13,720 nt of DNA, taken from positions 1 through 13,720 of the forward strand of contig JALSKY010000173.1 of NCBI GenBank assembly GCA_026988585.1, in the 5' to 3' direction. The notes under the pieces are model-generated. The model worked only from the letters and a program-made list of their open reading frames with translations, had not been told where the DNA came from and ran no database searches. A program made the translations under genes and the position numbers. Below are positions 6,785 through 13,720 of this stretch, piece by piece. Within the stretch, counting starts at the first letter, position 1; each line of letters starts with the position of its first letter. The stretch comes from Deltaproteobacteria bacterium (GTDB lineage Bacteria > Desulfobacterota > Dissulfuribacteria > Dissulfuribacterales > QOAL01).

Positions 6785-7633
6785 ATGGAATCGGCTGATC
6801 AGATTATGGTTAGTGAGATGTTTTTTGAAAGCATTGCTTTCATAGGCGGGGGACAGATGGCAGAGGCCCTGATCAAAGGGATCCTCTCCAGAGGGATTGT
6901 ATCTGCAGAAAACATAAGTTGTTCAGAACCCAACCGGAATCGTAGGGAATATATTGCCAGAGAGTATGGAATTACTGTTTATGCTGAGAACGTAAAGGCT
7001 GTTTCAGGTGCTGAGGCCATAGTGTTGGCTGTTAAACCACAGGTAATCTCTTCGGTGCTGCAGGAGATTGCCAATACGGTGGATGACACACAGTTGGTCA
7101 TCTCGATTGCTGCCGGAATCTCCACAGAATTTATCGAGGCAGGGATCGGCAGGGAGAAACGGGTGATAAGAGTGATGCCCAATACCCCGGCTCTTGTGCA
7201 GCAGGGGGCAACAGCTCTATGCAGGGGCTCCTCTGCTACAGTGGAAGATCTGGCTCGTGCCCGTTCACTGTTTGAGGCAGTAGGTGTTGCTGTAGAGGTG
7301 CAGGAGAGCCTGATGGATGCCGTTACAGGATTGAGCGGAAGCGGTCCTGCGTGGTGCTTTACCTTTATGGACGCCCTGATTCAGGCCGGTGTCAAGGAGG
7401 GGTTGTCAAGGGATGTGGCCTCCACCCTTGCAGTCCAGACGGTCATAGGTGCTGCAGAGATCTGCAAGCAGACCGGAAAGGAGCCTGCACAGCTCACTGC
7501 AATGGTTACCAGCCCTGGAGGAACCACCATTCACGGTATGTACCGTTTGCATGAAAAGGGATTTACCGCAGCTGTTATGGATGCGGTATCTGCGGCCACA
7601 GCGCGTTCAAGGGAGCTTGGAGGCAATAAATGA
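6785..7633 (+). CDS. proC: Pyrroline-5-carboxylate reductase
   Basis: ProC catalyses the last step of proline synthesis, the NAD(P)H-dependent reduction of 1-pyrroline-5-carboxylate in the cytoplasm. The 282-residue length is normal for the family. The start is the ATG at 6785, 7 bases after AGGAGG (6772-6777); a frame open to a TTG at 6713 adds residues without family character. The Rossmann motif FIGGGQMAEAL is at residues 19-29, followed by AVKPQVI, the RVMPNTPALVQQG segment, and the C-terminal helical dimerisation domain with GLSGSGPAW and the family signature around SPGGTTIHG (from residue 243). The stop codon is one base from the start of the symporter gene, so the two are co-transcribed and probably translationally coupled. 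Confidence 0.96.
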   Translation: MESADQIMVSEMFFESIAFIGGGQMAEALIKGILSRGIVSAENISCSEPNRNRREYIAREYGITVYAENVKAVSGAEAIVLAVKPQVISSVLQEIANTVDDTQLVISIAAGISTEFIEAGIGREKRVIRVMPNTPALVQQGATALCRGSSATVEDLARARSLFEAVGVAVEVQESLMDAVTGLSGSGPAWCFTFMDALIQAGVKEGLSRDVASTLAVQTVIGAAEICKQTGKEPAQLTAMVTSPGGTTIHGMYRLHEKGFTAAVMDAVSAATARSRELGGNK

Positions 7634-7634
7634 T

Positions 7635-8891
7635 ATGGAAAAGGAGATGAGCCCTCCACTCCATATCAGGATATTCATAGCCCTTGTCATGGCAGTGATT
7701 GCAGGGCTCTTAATCAGGGAACCAGCAGTCGTCCGCTTTTATGACTTTGTTGGTTCTCTCTTTCTGAATGCCCTGAAGATGTTGATAATCCCCCTGATTG
7801 TCTCATCCATCATATCCGGAATCATGGGGCTGCCCACAACAGCATCCATCAAGGGGCTTTCCATCCGAACTGTGGCATACTATTTCATCACAACCCTGTC
7901 TGCTACAGTCGTTGGGTTGATGGCCGTCAATCTGGTAAAACCGGGCATTGTCAATGGTGTTCCCGCCCAGGAGATCCTTGGGCTTCATGCAGACGGGGCT
8001 GCCTTGCAGAACGATCTCTCATCCCGGGGCATTTCCGATATGGTGGAGATCTTTCACCGGATGGTCCCCCCCAACATCGTGGAGGCAGCAGCCCAGAATC
8101 AGCTGCTCGGGGTGATATTTTTTGCCCTGCTCTTTGGCGGATCCGCCATAGGGCTCCCGCAGCACCATCGACAACGGCTCTTCTCCCTGGTAGAGGCGGT
8201 ATTTCAGACCATGATGAGGATGACCGGGCTGGTGCTCCATTTTGCCCCCATTGGTGTCTTTGGCCTGGTAGCAAAGGTGGTGGCAGAGACCGGTCTCGCA
8301 GCGTTTATGCCCCTGCTTACCTTTTTCTTCACGGTGCTTGGCGCCCTTGCCCTTCATATATTCCTGGTATTGCCCTTTTTGCTTCTTCTCAACGGTATAA
8401 ATCCGGTAAACCATTTCCGGAATATGTTTCCTGCCCTGCTCACTGCCTTTTCCACAGCATCATCTTCGGCAACTCTTCCGGTAACCATGGATTGCCTCAG
8501 GAAGAGGGCTGGTGTATCGAATCAGGTCTCATCCTTTGTGGTTCCAATGGGTGCCACCCTCAACATGGATGGAACAGCCCTCTACGAGTGTGTGGCTGTC
8601 ATGTTCATTGCCCAGGCATGCAGTGTGGATTTGAGCTGGACCCAGCAGTTTTTCCTGGTGCTGGTGGCCCTGCTCACATCAATAGGTGTTGCAGGGGTCC
8701 CGTCTGCAAGCCTTGTGGCAATCGTCATAATCCTGAATGCCCTCGGGTTGCCGGACGAGGCGGTCGGCCCTATTCTTGCCGTTGACCGGTTGCTGGATAT
8801 GTGCAGGACCAGCGTGAATATCTTCAGTGATTCCTGCTGTGCTGCCATCGTTGACAGGAGCAGGGGAATAGAACTCACCAGATATGAATAG
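7635..8891 (+). CDS. Dicarboxylate/amino acid:cation symporter (glutamate/aspartate type)
   Basis: This 418-residue protein belongs to the DAACS (GltP/GltT/DctA, SLC1) family of elevator transporters. The ATG at 7635 follows the proC stop by one base, with GGAGG at 7619-7623; a longer frame inside proC has no support. Family marks: the serine-rich hairpin SSSATLPV at about 276-283, NMDGT at 310-314 in the TM7 cation site, and D384-x3-D388-x2-R391-T392-x2-N395-x3-D399 in TM8. The TM8 residues keep the spacing of the archaeal GltPh ligands; Arg391 in the position of GltPh Arg397 favours acidic substrates such as glutamate or aspartate over neutral amino acids, although C4-dicarboxylates cannot be excluded. 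Coupling to Na+ or H+ is not decided by sequence. Glutamate import next to proC fits a supply for proline synthesis. Its last 8 bases overlap holA. Confidence 0.92.
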   Translation: MEKEMSPPLHIRIFIALVMAVIAGLLIREPAVVRFYDFVGSLFLNALKMLIIPLIVSSIISGIMGLPTTASIKGLSIRTVAYYFITTLSATVVGLMAVNLVKPGIVNGVPAQEILGLHADGAALQNDLSSRGISDMVEIFHRMVPPNIVEAAAQNQLLGVIFFALLFGGSAIGLPQHHRQRLFSLVEAVFQTMMRMTGLVLHFAPIGVFGLVAKVVAETGLAAFMPLLTFFFTVLGALALHIFLVLPFLLLLNGINPVNHFRNMFPALLTAFSTASSSATLPVTMDCLRKRAGVSNQVSSFVVPMGATLNMDGTALYECVAVMFIAQACSVDLSWTQQFFLVLVALLTSIGVAGVPSASLVAIVIILNALGLPDEAVGPILAVDRLLDMCRTSVNIFSDSCCAAIVDRSRGIELTRYE

Positions 8892-10026
8892 AAAGAGAAA
8901 AGAACAGGCAGGAGTTGAGGGTCTCATGCTCCTCCTGGGAGATTGGCAGGCTGTGCGGCAGGAGTGGGAGCAGACCATCCTCCGGTTTCTTGGAGACGAA
9001 CCGCAGGAACACCAGATCACAACCTTTGATGGGACTGTTGTACCTGAAGGTGAGGTTGTGGCTGTCCTCAGGTCTCCAGGGCTTTTTGGTGGAAAGAGGG
9101 TGATACTATATCGTAATCCCCCCTTTTTGAGTGTAAGCAATGGTGATGCAAACTCAACCGGTGACGGGAGTATGCTGTTGAACTGGCTGGAATCCGGTAA
9201 GGCCAAGGATGGACAGTTGCTTCTCGCCATACATATAGAGAAGCCGGACCGGCGCAGGAAAATATACAGAAAGTTTGCTGATCTCTCTCCTGTTGTGGTG
9301 GACCGTATCTTAGGCAGCGGCACCAGGCCAGGGAGGCTGGATCCCAGGCTTGCAGATCTTATCAAGGATACCCTGGCGGCGCATGGCAAGAGATTCCATG
9401 GCAGGGCAATGGAGCTGTTCCTGGAGAAGGTTGGTTCTGTCAGCAGTTCTGCTGTTATAAATGAACTGGAAAAACTGATCTACTTTACAGGGGATTTAAA
9501 GGTCATCCAGCAGGACCATGTAGAAAGTCTGGTTGCCAGGCATCGTGAAGAGGAACTTTTCCGGCTGTCCGACAACATCAAAAAGGGTGATCTGTTCCAA
9601 TCTCTAAAGAGCCTGGATCTGTTGCTGACCCAGGAGGTTCATCCGTTGGCAATCCTTGCGGTATTGAGGGGGCTGTTCGAAAGGCTGCTGTCCATCCGTT
9701 TTTTTCTTGATAGCAGGGCCATGCCCCAAAAGGCGAGACCCCTTGATTTTGAAGGTTTCAAGGCAGAGATGATGCCTGGGCTTCTCTCTTTCTATCCTGA
9801 GGAAGGCAGTCCGCTCCTTACAGGAAAGGGCAAGCCCATCCATCCATATGCCCTTTGGCTGGATTACAGGGCTGCATTCCGTTTTCAATCTCAACAACTT
9901 TCATCCATTATCTCCAGATTGTGTGATCTGGATATGGAGTTCAAGGGCGGACGGGTTGAACCAAGGATACTTCTTGAGGCACTCCTGCTGGAGATAATAT
10001 CTTCTGTAGAAGGCCATTATGAGTGA
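8884..10026 (+). CDS. holA: DNA polymerase III delta subunit
   Basis: Delta is the clamp-loader subunit that opens the beta sliding clamp. The 380-residue protein shows the HolA pattern: an N-terminal AAA+-like domain without Walker motifs, MLLLGDW (about 15-21), a beta-binding loop SPGLFGGKRVIL (64-75) in which Leu67 and Phe68 correspond to the clamp-wedging hydrophobic pair, and the helical collar region from about residue 240 (LKSLDLLLTQEVHPLAILAVLRGLFERLL). It is slightly longer than the usual 330-350 residues. The ATG is inside the symporter's last codons (ATGAATAG, 8-base overlap) with no close Shine-Dalgarno, so translation probably depends on coupling. Its 3' end overlaps the convergent HD-GYP regulator gene by 86 bases. 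Confidence 0.9.
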   Translation: MNRKRKEQAGVEGLMLLLGDWQAVRQEWEQTILRFLGDEPQEHQITTFDGTVVPEGEVVAVLRSPGLFGGKRVILYRNPPFLSVSNGDANSTGDGSMLLNWLESGKAKDGQLLLAIHIEKPDRRRKIYRKFADLSPVVVDRILGSGTRPGRLDPRLADLIKDTLAAHGKRFHGRAMELFLEKVGSVSSSAVINELEKLIYFTGDLKVIQQDHVESLVARHREEELFRLSDNIKKGDLFQSLKSLDLLLTQEVHPLAILAVLRGLFERLLSIRFFLDSRAMPQKARPLDFEGFKAEMMPGLLSFYPEEGSPLLTGKGKPIHPYALWLDYRAAFRFQSQQLSSIISRLCDLDMEFKGGRVEPRILLEALLLEIISSVEGHYE

Positions 10027-11086
10027 TCTCCCGTGAATAACTGATCTCGGTATCCTTGAACTTTTCAGCTATATTCATAACCTCTTCACGGTTTTCTATG
10101 AAAAGGCTTGCCAGTTCTGGATCGAACTGCTTTCCAGCCTCATTTTCGATAAGTTTGAATGCCTTTTCCATGGGCCAGGCCGGCTTGTATGGTCTGATGG
10201 AGGAGAGTGCGTCGAACACATCAGCAATTGCAGTGATCCGTCCTGATATGGGGATCTCCTCCATGGAGAGACCATTTGGATAGCCAAATCCATCCCACCT
10301 CTCATGGTGTGTCAGGGCGATCTCTGCCCCTGCCTTGAGATAGGGATTTTCTGATCGATAGAGTATGTCATGGCCTATGGTGGTATGGGATTTCATTATT
10401 TCAAACTCTTCTTTGGTGAGTCTGCCAGGTTTCAGGAGGATGGCATCCGGTATGCCCACTTTTCCAACATCGTGCATGGGGGCAGCCCGGAATATCCGTT
10501 CCTGGGCGTCAATGTCCATACCTATCTTGGCAGCCAGCATTTTGGAGTAATGGGCTACCCTCAAAATATGATTCCCTGTCTCCGGGTCTTTGTATTCTGC
10601 TGTTTTTGACAGGACATAAAGGGCTTCCTGCTCCCGGCGCCTGATGCTTTCTGTAGCTTCCTCTACCTCTGTTTCCAGGGTTTTATTGTAGTTTTTCAGC
10701 AGGTTGTGAGCCCTTTTCAGCTCAACGAGATGTTTCAGGCGGATCTGAAACTCCAGGCCGTCAATAGGTTTAGTAAGAAATTCTGTGGCACCTGCCTCAA
10801 GGGCATCCAGCCTGAGCTTCCGGCTCTCTCCTGCGGCAGTTATCATGACACTCAATGTATCAGGGGATTCCCTGTGGACCGTTTCGATCAGTTGAATTCC
10901 ATCCATCTCCGGCATCATATAATCCACCAGGAGTATGTCCGCCCCGTTTTCCCTTATGAAATCCAGGCATTCGGCAGGTGAGACAAAACTCTTGATCTGG
11001 AGCTGTATGTTCTTGGCAAGTTCCTCTATCAGTAAGAGATTGATCTCTTCATCATCCACAGCGATTATCAACGGTTGTTCACTCAT
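9941..11086 (-). CDS. Response regulator with HD-GYP c-di-GMP phosphodiesterase output
   Basis: This 381-residue RpfG-like protein carries a receiver domain (about 5-120) with acidic pair Asp11/Asp12, phosphoacceptor Asp55 in VDYMMPEMDG, Thr83 and Lys106, then a probable coiled coil (118-155) and an HD-GYP domain (about 155-345). The catalytic set looks intact: ETGNH (169-173), HDVGK (205-209), His234, His260/His261, GYP at 268-270 and ADVFDAL near 292. It should hydrolyse c-di-GMP when phosphorylated. The gene starts inside the last codons of the kinase gene (ATGAGTGA, 8-base overlap), so the kinase, through its HPt domain, is the likely phosphodonor. The last 29 residues extend past the HD-GYP fold and are encoded opposite the end of holA; the tail is not conserved family sequence as far as I can tell. 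Confidence 0.93.
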   Translation of the reverse strand: MSEQPLIIAVDDEEINLLLIEELAKNIQLQIKSFVSPAECLDFIRENGADILLVDYMMPEMDGIQLIETVHRESPDTLSVMITAAGESRKLRLDALEAGATEFLTKPIDGLEFQIRLKHLVELKRAHNLLKNYNKTLETEVEEATESIRRREQEALYVLSKTAEYKDPETGNHILRVAHYSKMLAAKIGMDIDAQERIFRAAPMHDVGKVGIPDAILLKPGRLTKEEFEIMKSHTTIGHDILYRSENPYLKAGAEIALTHHERWDGFGYPNGLSMEEIPISGRITAIADVFDALSSIRPYKPAWPMEKAFKLIENEAGKQFDPELASLFIENREEVMNIAEKFKDTEISYSREITHNGLLQKILSPAGVPQEVSLVQPVRP

Positions 11087-13720
11087 CTTCCCTGCCCTTT
11101 CTCTTCCATTCCTGGTATCTGCTGATAAACTTATCGGTCTCTCTCTCTATCTCCTCCAATATCACCTTTATCTTTGCCATGTTTTCATCCCTGCCAGCCT
11201 GCTCCATGGCGTTGGCGAGGTGTGAGATTCTTTCCATCTTGAGGCTGGCTGCCGTCCCTTTCAGGGTATGGCCGATCTGTTCCGCTTCAGCAGGTTTTTG
11301 GTTCTCCACCGATCTTCGCAGGGATTCAATGGTTTCGGGAAGTCCGGAAACGAAACGGTCCACGATCTTCTGCAGAACAGACGGGTCTAAGGGCATATCC
11401 TGATACAGCCTGGCGAGGATCTCTTCTACACTCCACGAGTCTTCTTCCATGGCGTTGTGAGAACTGCCTGGTTCCAGCTGGCCGGCTGGAGATGAGGGTG
11501 TCTTGTTGCTGCCCTTTCCTGCCCTGCTCCCTGCATATTTTAGAAGAAGTTTTTTCAGCTTCTCTGCATCTATGGGCTTGAGGAGATGGCCATCCATTAT
11601 CTCTGTTATGTCATCCTGAGGAAAGAGTGAGGTGCCGTGGGCTGTCAGGGCCACAACAGGAAGATCAGGCCTTTGCTTCTTTATGATTTTCGTTGCCTCC
11701 ATCCCATCCATTTCCGGCATGCTGACATCCATCAATATCAGGTCAAAATCCTGCTTCAGGGCCTTTTCTACTGCTATCTTCCCATTTTCAGCGAACTGAT
11801 AGGTGATGCCCCACTGTTTCAGAATCTCATCCATCAGGAGCCGATTGACATCATTGTCCTCAGCAACCAGCAGGTTAAGATCTATCCTTTCCTGCATCCT
11901 GCCTGCTCCATCCGTTTTCCTGTTTTTATCGCTTCCTCTCTCGCAGGCTGTGAGCAGTGCTTCGTAGAGCCGGGACGGTTCAAGGGTGTCGATTTCAATT
12001 ATATGACCTTCATCTCCTGTTTCTTTTGATCCTGTCAGAATGGTTGTCTCAGCAATTTGCAGGACCTGTTCCATATCATCTTCTTCATGGAATATCCCAA
12101 TGTGGAATCTGCAGGAATCACCTGGGCACTGCTGCAGGTCCACCACCTGGAATTCAATGCCCCAGCTATTCATGCAGGAGGAAACAATGGAGCAACGGGT
12201 TTGATTACTGGAAGAGATGCCGATCTTAAAACCTTTGGTTTCTGTTGCTATGGACCGGATCGGTTCTCTCTTTTCTGCTGGAATAGAGAAATAGAAGGTA
12301 CTGCCGCTTCCAGGTTTACTCTCTATCCTCAGGGTTCCTCCCATCTGCTTTACAAGATTATAGGCAATGGCCAGGCCCAGGCCGGTTCCACCATGTTTTC
12401 TCTTGATGGATGCATCCGTCTGGGTAAATTTTTCAAAGATAAGGGGCTGTTTTTCCGGCGGGATCCCTGGTCCGGTATCTGATACCCTGAATCTGAGCAT
12501 CTGTTTATGGCTGCTGTCCTCATCAACATCTATAGTGATCCTGATCTGGCCCTTTTCAGGGGTAAATTTGATGGCATTGTTTATAAGATTGGTCAATACC
12601 TGTTTCAAGGCGTGTGATCCTACATGCAGGGCCTCATGGACTTCATGGCTCACCTCGTAGGAGTAATCTATCCCCTTCTTTTTGGCAGCAGGCTGAAACA
12701 GGGAGAGTGCCTTGTTCCACTCCATGTAGGGGTTTATGACCTGGTATTCGATCTCCATCTTGCCTTCCTGGATCTTTGAAAAATCAAGGATGGCGTTTAC
12801 CACGCTGAGAAGGGTCTTTATTGAGTGCTGCATGGTGGAGATATATCTTTGCTGGATATCATTCAGCTCTGTCTGAGCCAGGAGTTCCAGAAAACCGACC
12901 AATCCATTTAGAGGCGTTCTGATTTCATGGCTCATGTTGGCCAGGAATTCCGATTTAGCCCTTTCTGCTGCCAGGGCATCCTTTCGTGCCTGTTCCAGTT
13001 CTGTGACATCGGTCATGCTAACTACATAGAAGGAGTTGGCGTTTACCTTGATCTCCTGCATCCTTACAGAGAGTATCCTTTCATTCCCATCTCTGTCCTC
13101 TATTACAGCAAGGTGCTGACCACTATGGATATAATCGGTTACTGCATTACATCCCTGGCCATCGTCCTGTGTGCAGGGCGGCAGATATCCCTGGCGATCC
13201 AGAAAGAGTTCGCAGATCAGCCTGTGCCTTGAGAGAAACTCTTCCCTGTTTTCAAATGGAAAGATATCAAAAAAGCGTTTGTTCAGATGCAATATGCCAT
13301 GATCCGGCCGCATGAGGGCCACAATGTTTTCCTGTGCATCCATGATCGCATTCAGCTTCTGGTTGGATTCGTCCGCCAGTCTCAGGGCCTCCTTGAGCTC
13401 CTCATCCTTTTTCTTCTGTTCAGTTATATCCAGTTTTACAGCAACGAAGTGGATGATTTCGCCGTTGTAGTCCCTGATGGGAGATATGGATGCCTGCTCC
13501 CAGTAGATTTCCCCGTTCTTTTTCTTGTTACAGAATTCTCCTCGCCAGATCGCCCCTCTTGCCAGGGTCTGCCACATGTCCTTATAAAACTCCTTGGGCT
13601 GAACGCCCGCGTTCAGTACCCTTGGATTTTGACCGATAGCCTCTTCCGGTTCATAGCCTGTTATCTCTGTAAACTTGGGGTTGACATATTCGATGACTCC
13701 GTCTTTGTCAGTAATCAAAA
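11079..13720 (-). CDS. Hybrid sensor histidine kinase, PAS-PAS-HisKA-HATPase-pseudoREC-REC-HPt (5' partial)
   Basis: The frame is open to the right edge; residues are counted from the TTG at 13718, which is internal. Order: PAS with PAC (about 1-100, ITDKDGVIEYVNPKF to AVKLDITE), a coiled linker, a second PAS (about 122-240), HisKA with phospho-His264 in SHEIRTPLNG, HATPase_c with the N-box NLINNAIKFT (377-386), SDTGPGIPP (G1) and GGTGLGLA (G2), a degenerate receiver-like region (about 490-595) with no acidic pocket, an active receiver (615-725: Glu620/Asp621, Asp664, Thr692, Lys714), and an HPt domain (about 770-875) with His817 in IGHTLKG. It is a full multistep phosphorelay of the GacS/BarA layout. 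Any membrane or periplasmic sensor part lies outside the window. The next gene, on the same strand with an 8-base overlap, is the HD-GYP regulator and probable final acceptor. The signal is unknown; the two PAS domains argue for an intracellular redox or ligand cue. Confidence 0.93.
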   Translation of the reverse strand, partial: LITDKDGVIEYVNPKFTEITGYEPEEAIGQNPRVLNAGVQPKEFYKDMWQTLARGAIWRGEFCNKKKNGEIYWEQASISPIRDYNGEIIHFVAVKLDITEQKKKDEELKEALRLADESNQKLNAIMDAQENIVALMRPDHGILHLNKRFFDIFPFENREEFLSRHRLICELFLDRQGYLPPCTQDDGQGCNAVTDYIHSGQHLAVIEDRDGNERILSVRMQEIKVNANSFYVVSMTDVTELEQARKDALAAERAKSEFLANMSHEIRTPLNGLVGFLELLAQTELNDIQQRYISTMQHSIKTLLSVVNAILDFSKIQEGKMEIEYQVINPYMEWNKALSLFQPAAKKKGIDYSYEVSHEVHEALHVGSHALKQVLTNLINNAIKFTPEKGQIRITIDVDEDSSHKQMLRFRVSDTGPGIPPEKQPLIFEKFTQTDASIKRKHGGTGLGLAIAYNLVKQMGGTLRIESKPGSGSTFYFSIPAEKREPIRSIATETKGFKIGISSSNQTRCSIVSSCMNSWGIEFQVVDLQQCPGDSCRFHIGIFHEEDDMEQVLQIAETTILTGSKETGDEGHIIEIDTLEPSRLYEALLTACERGSDKNRKTDGAGRMQERIDLNLLVAEDNDVNRLLMDEILKQWGITYQFAENGKIAVEKALKQDFDLILMDVSMPEMDGMEATKIIKKQRPDLPVVALTAHGTSLFPQDDITEIMDGHLLKPIDAEKLKKLLLKYAGSRAGKGSNKTPSSPAGQLEPGSSHNAMEEDSWSVEEILARLYQDMPLDPSVLQKIVDRFVSGLPETIESLRRSVENQKPAEAEQIGHTLKGTAASLKMERISHLANAMEQAGRDENMAKIKVILEEIERETDKFISRYQEWKRKGREDE

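Noticed and set aside
7449..7634. Upstream extension of the symporter ORF inside proC.
   Set aside because: The overlap with conserved proC sequence explains the open frame. The ATG at 7635 gives the normal family N-terminus.
8679..9389. Minus-strand open frame of 236 codons across the symporter-holA junction.
   Set aside because: It lies opposite two well-supported genes, is low-complexity (Ser/Pro/Arg rich) and has no recognisable domain.

Overview
The window holds eleven protein-coding genes and no RNA gene, IS element or CRISPR array that I can see. Base composition is close to balanced. The mix (a DnaE2-type polymerase, a secreted protease with a PEP-CTERM/VPLPA-type sorting tail, a large hybrid histidine kinase with an HD-GYP response regulator, a Fur-family protein) suggests a Gram-negative, environmental, possibly deltaproteobacterial (Desulfobacterota) genome. 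That placement is inferred from gene content and is not proven by any marker gene here.

Left part (1-2775, + strand): the C-terminal three quarters of a DnaE2-like DNA polymerase III alpha subunit, cut by the window edge, followed 48 bases later in the same frame by a small ORF that encodes the OB-fold module normally found at the C-terminus of the same polymerase. The polymerase is therefore encoded in two pieces separated by two in-frame stops. Its visible PHP motif has also lost metal-ligand positions.

Secreted-protein island (2951-4247, + strand): a small exported Cys-containing protein of unknown function, then an exported metzincin-type zinc protease (HExxHxxGxxH plus a Met-turn) with a C-terminal VPxP-type sorting signal. 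Such a tail implies an exosortase elsewhere in the genome. A convergent, separately promoted DUF3592-like four-helix membrane protein follows on the minus strand (4395-5438).

Middle operon (5879-10026, + strand): an unusual Fur-FeoA fusion, then pyrroline-5-carboxylate reductase (proC), a glutamate/aspartate-type Na+ or H+ symporter, and the DNA polymerase III delta subunit (holA). ProC, the symporter and holA are packed with 1-base spacing and an 8-base overlap. The proC-symporter pair makes sense as glutamate uptake next to proline synthesis.

Right part (13720-9941, - strand): a hybrid sensor kinase (PAS-PAS-HisKA-HATPase-degenerate receiver-receiver-HPt, cut by the right edge) overlaps by 8 bases a response regulator with an HD-GYP c-di-GMP phosphodiesterase output. 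Together they form a complete phosphorelay ending in c-di-GMP breakdown. The regulator gene runs tail-to-tail into holA with an 86-base antisense overlap.

The most unusual items are the Fur-FeoA fusion with a non-canonical recognition helix, the split DnaE2-like polymerase, and the exosortase-type metzincin with its uncharacterised exported neighbour.
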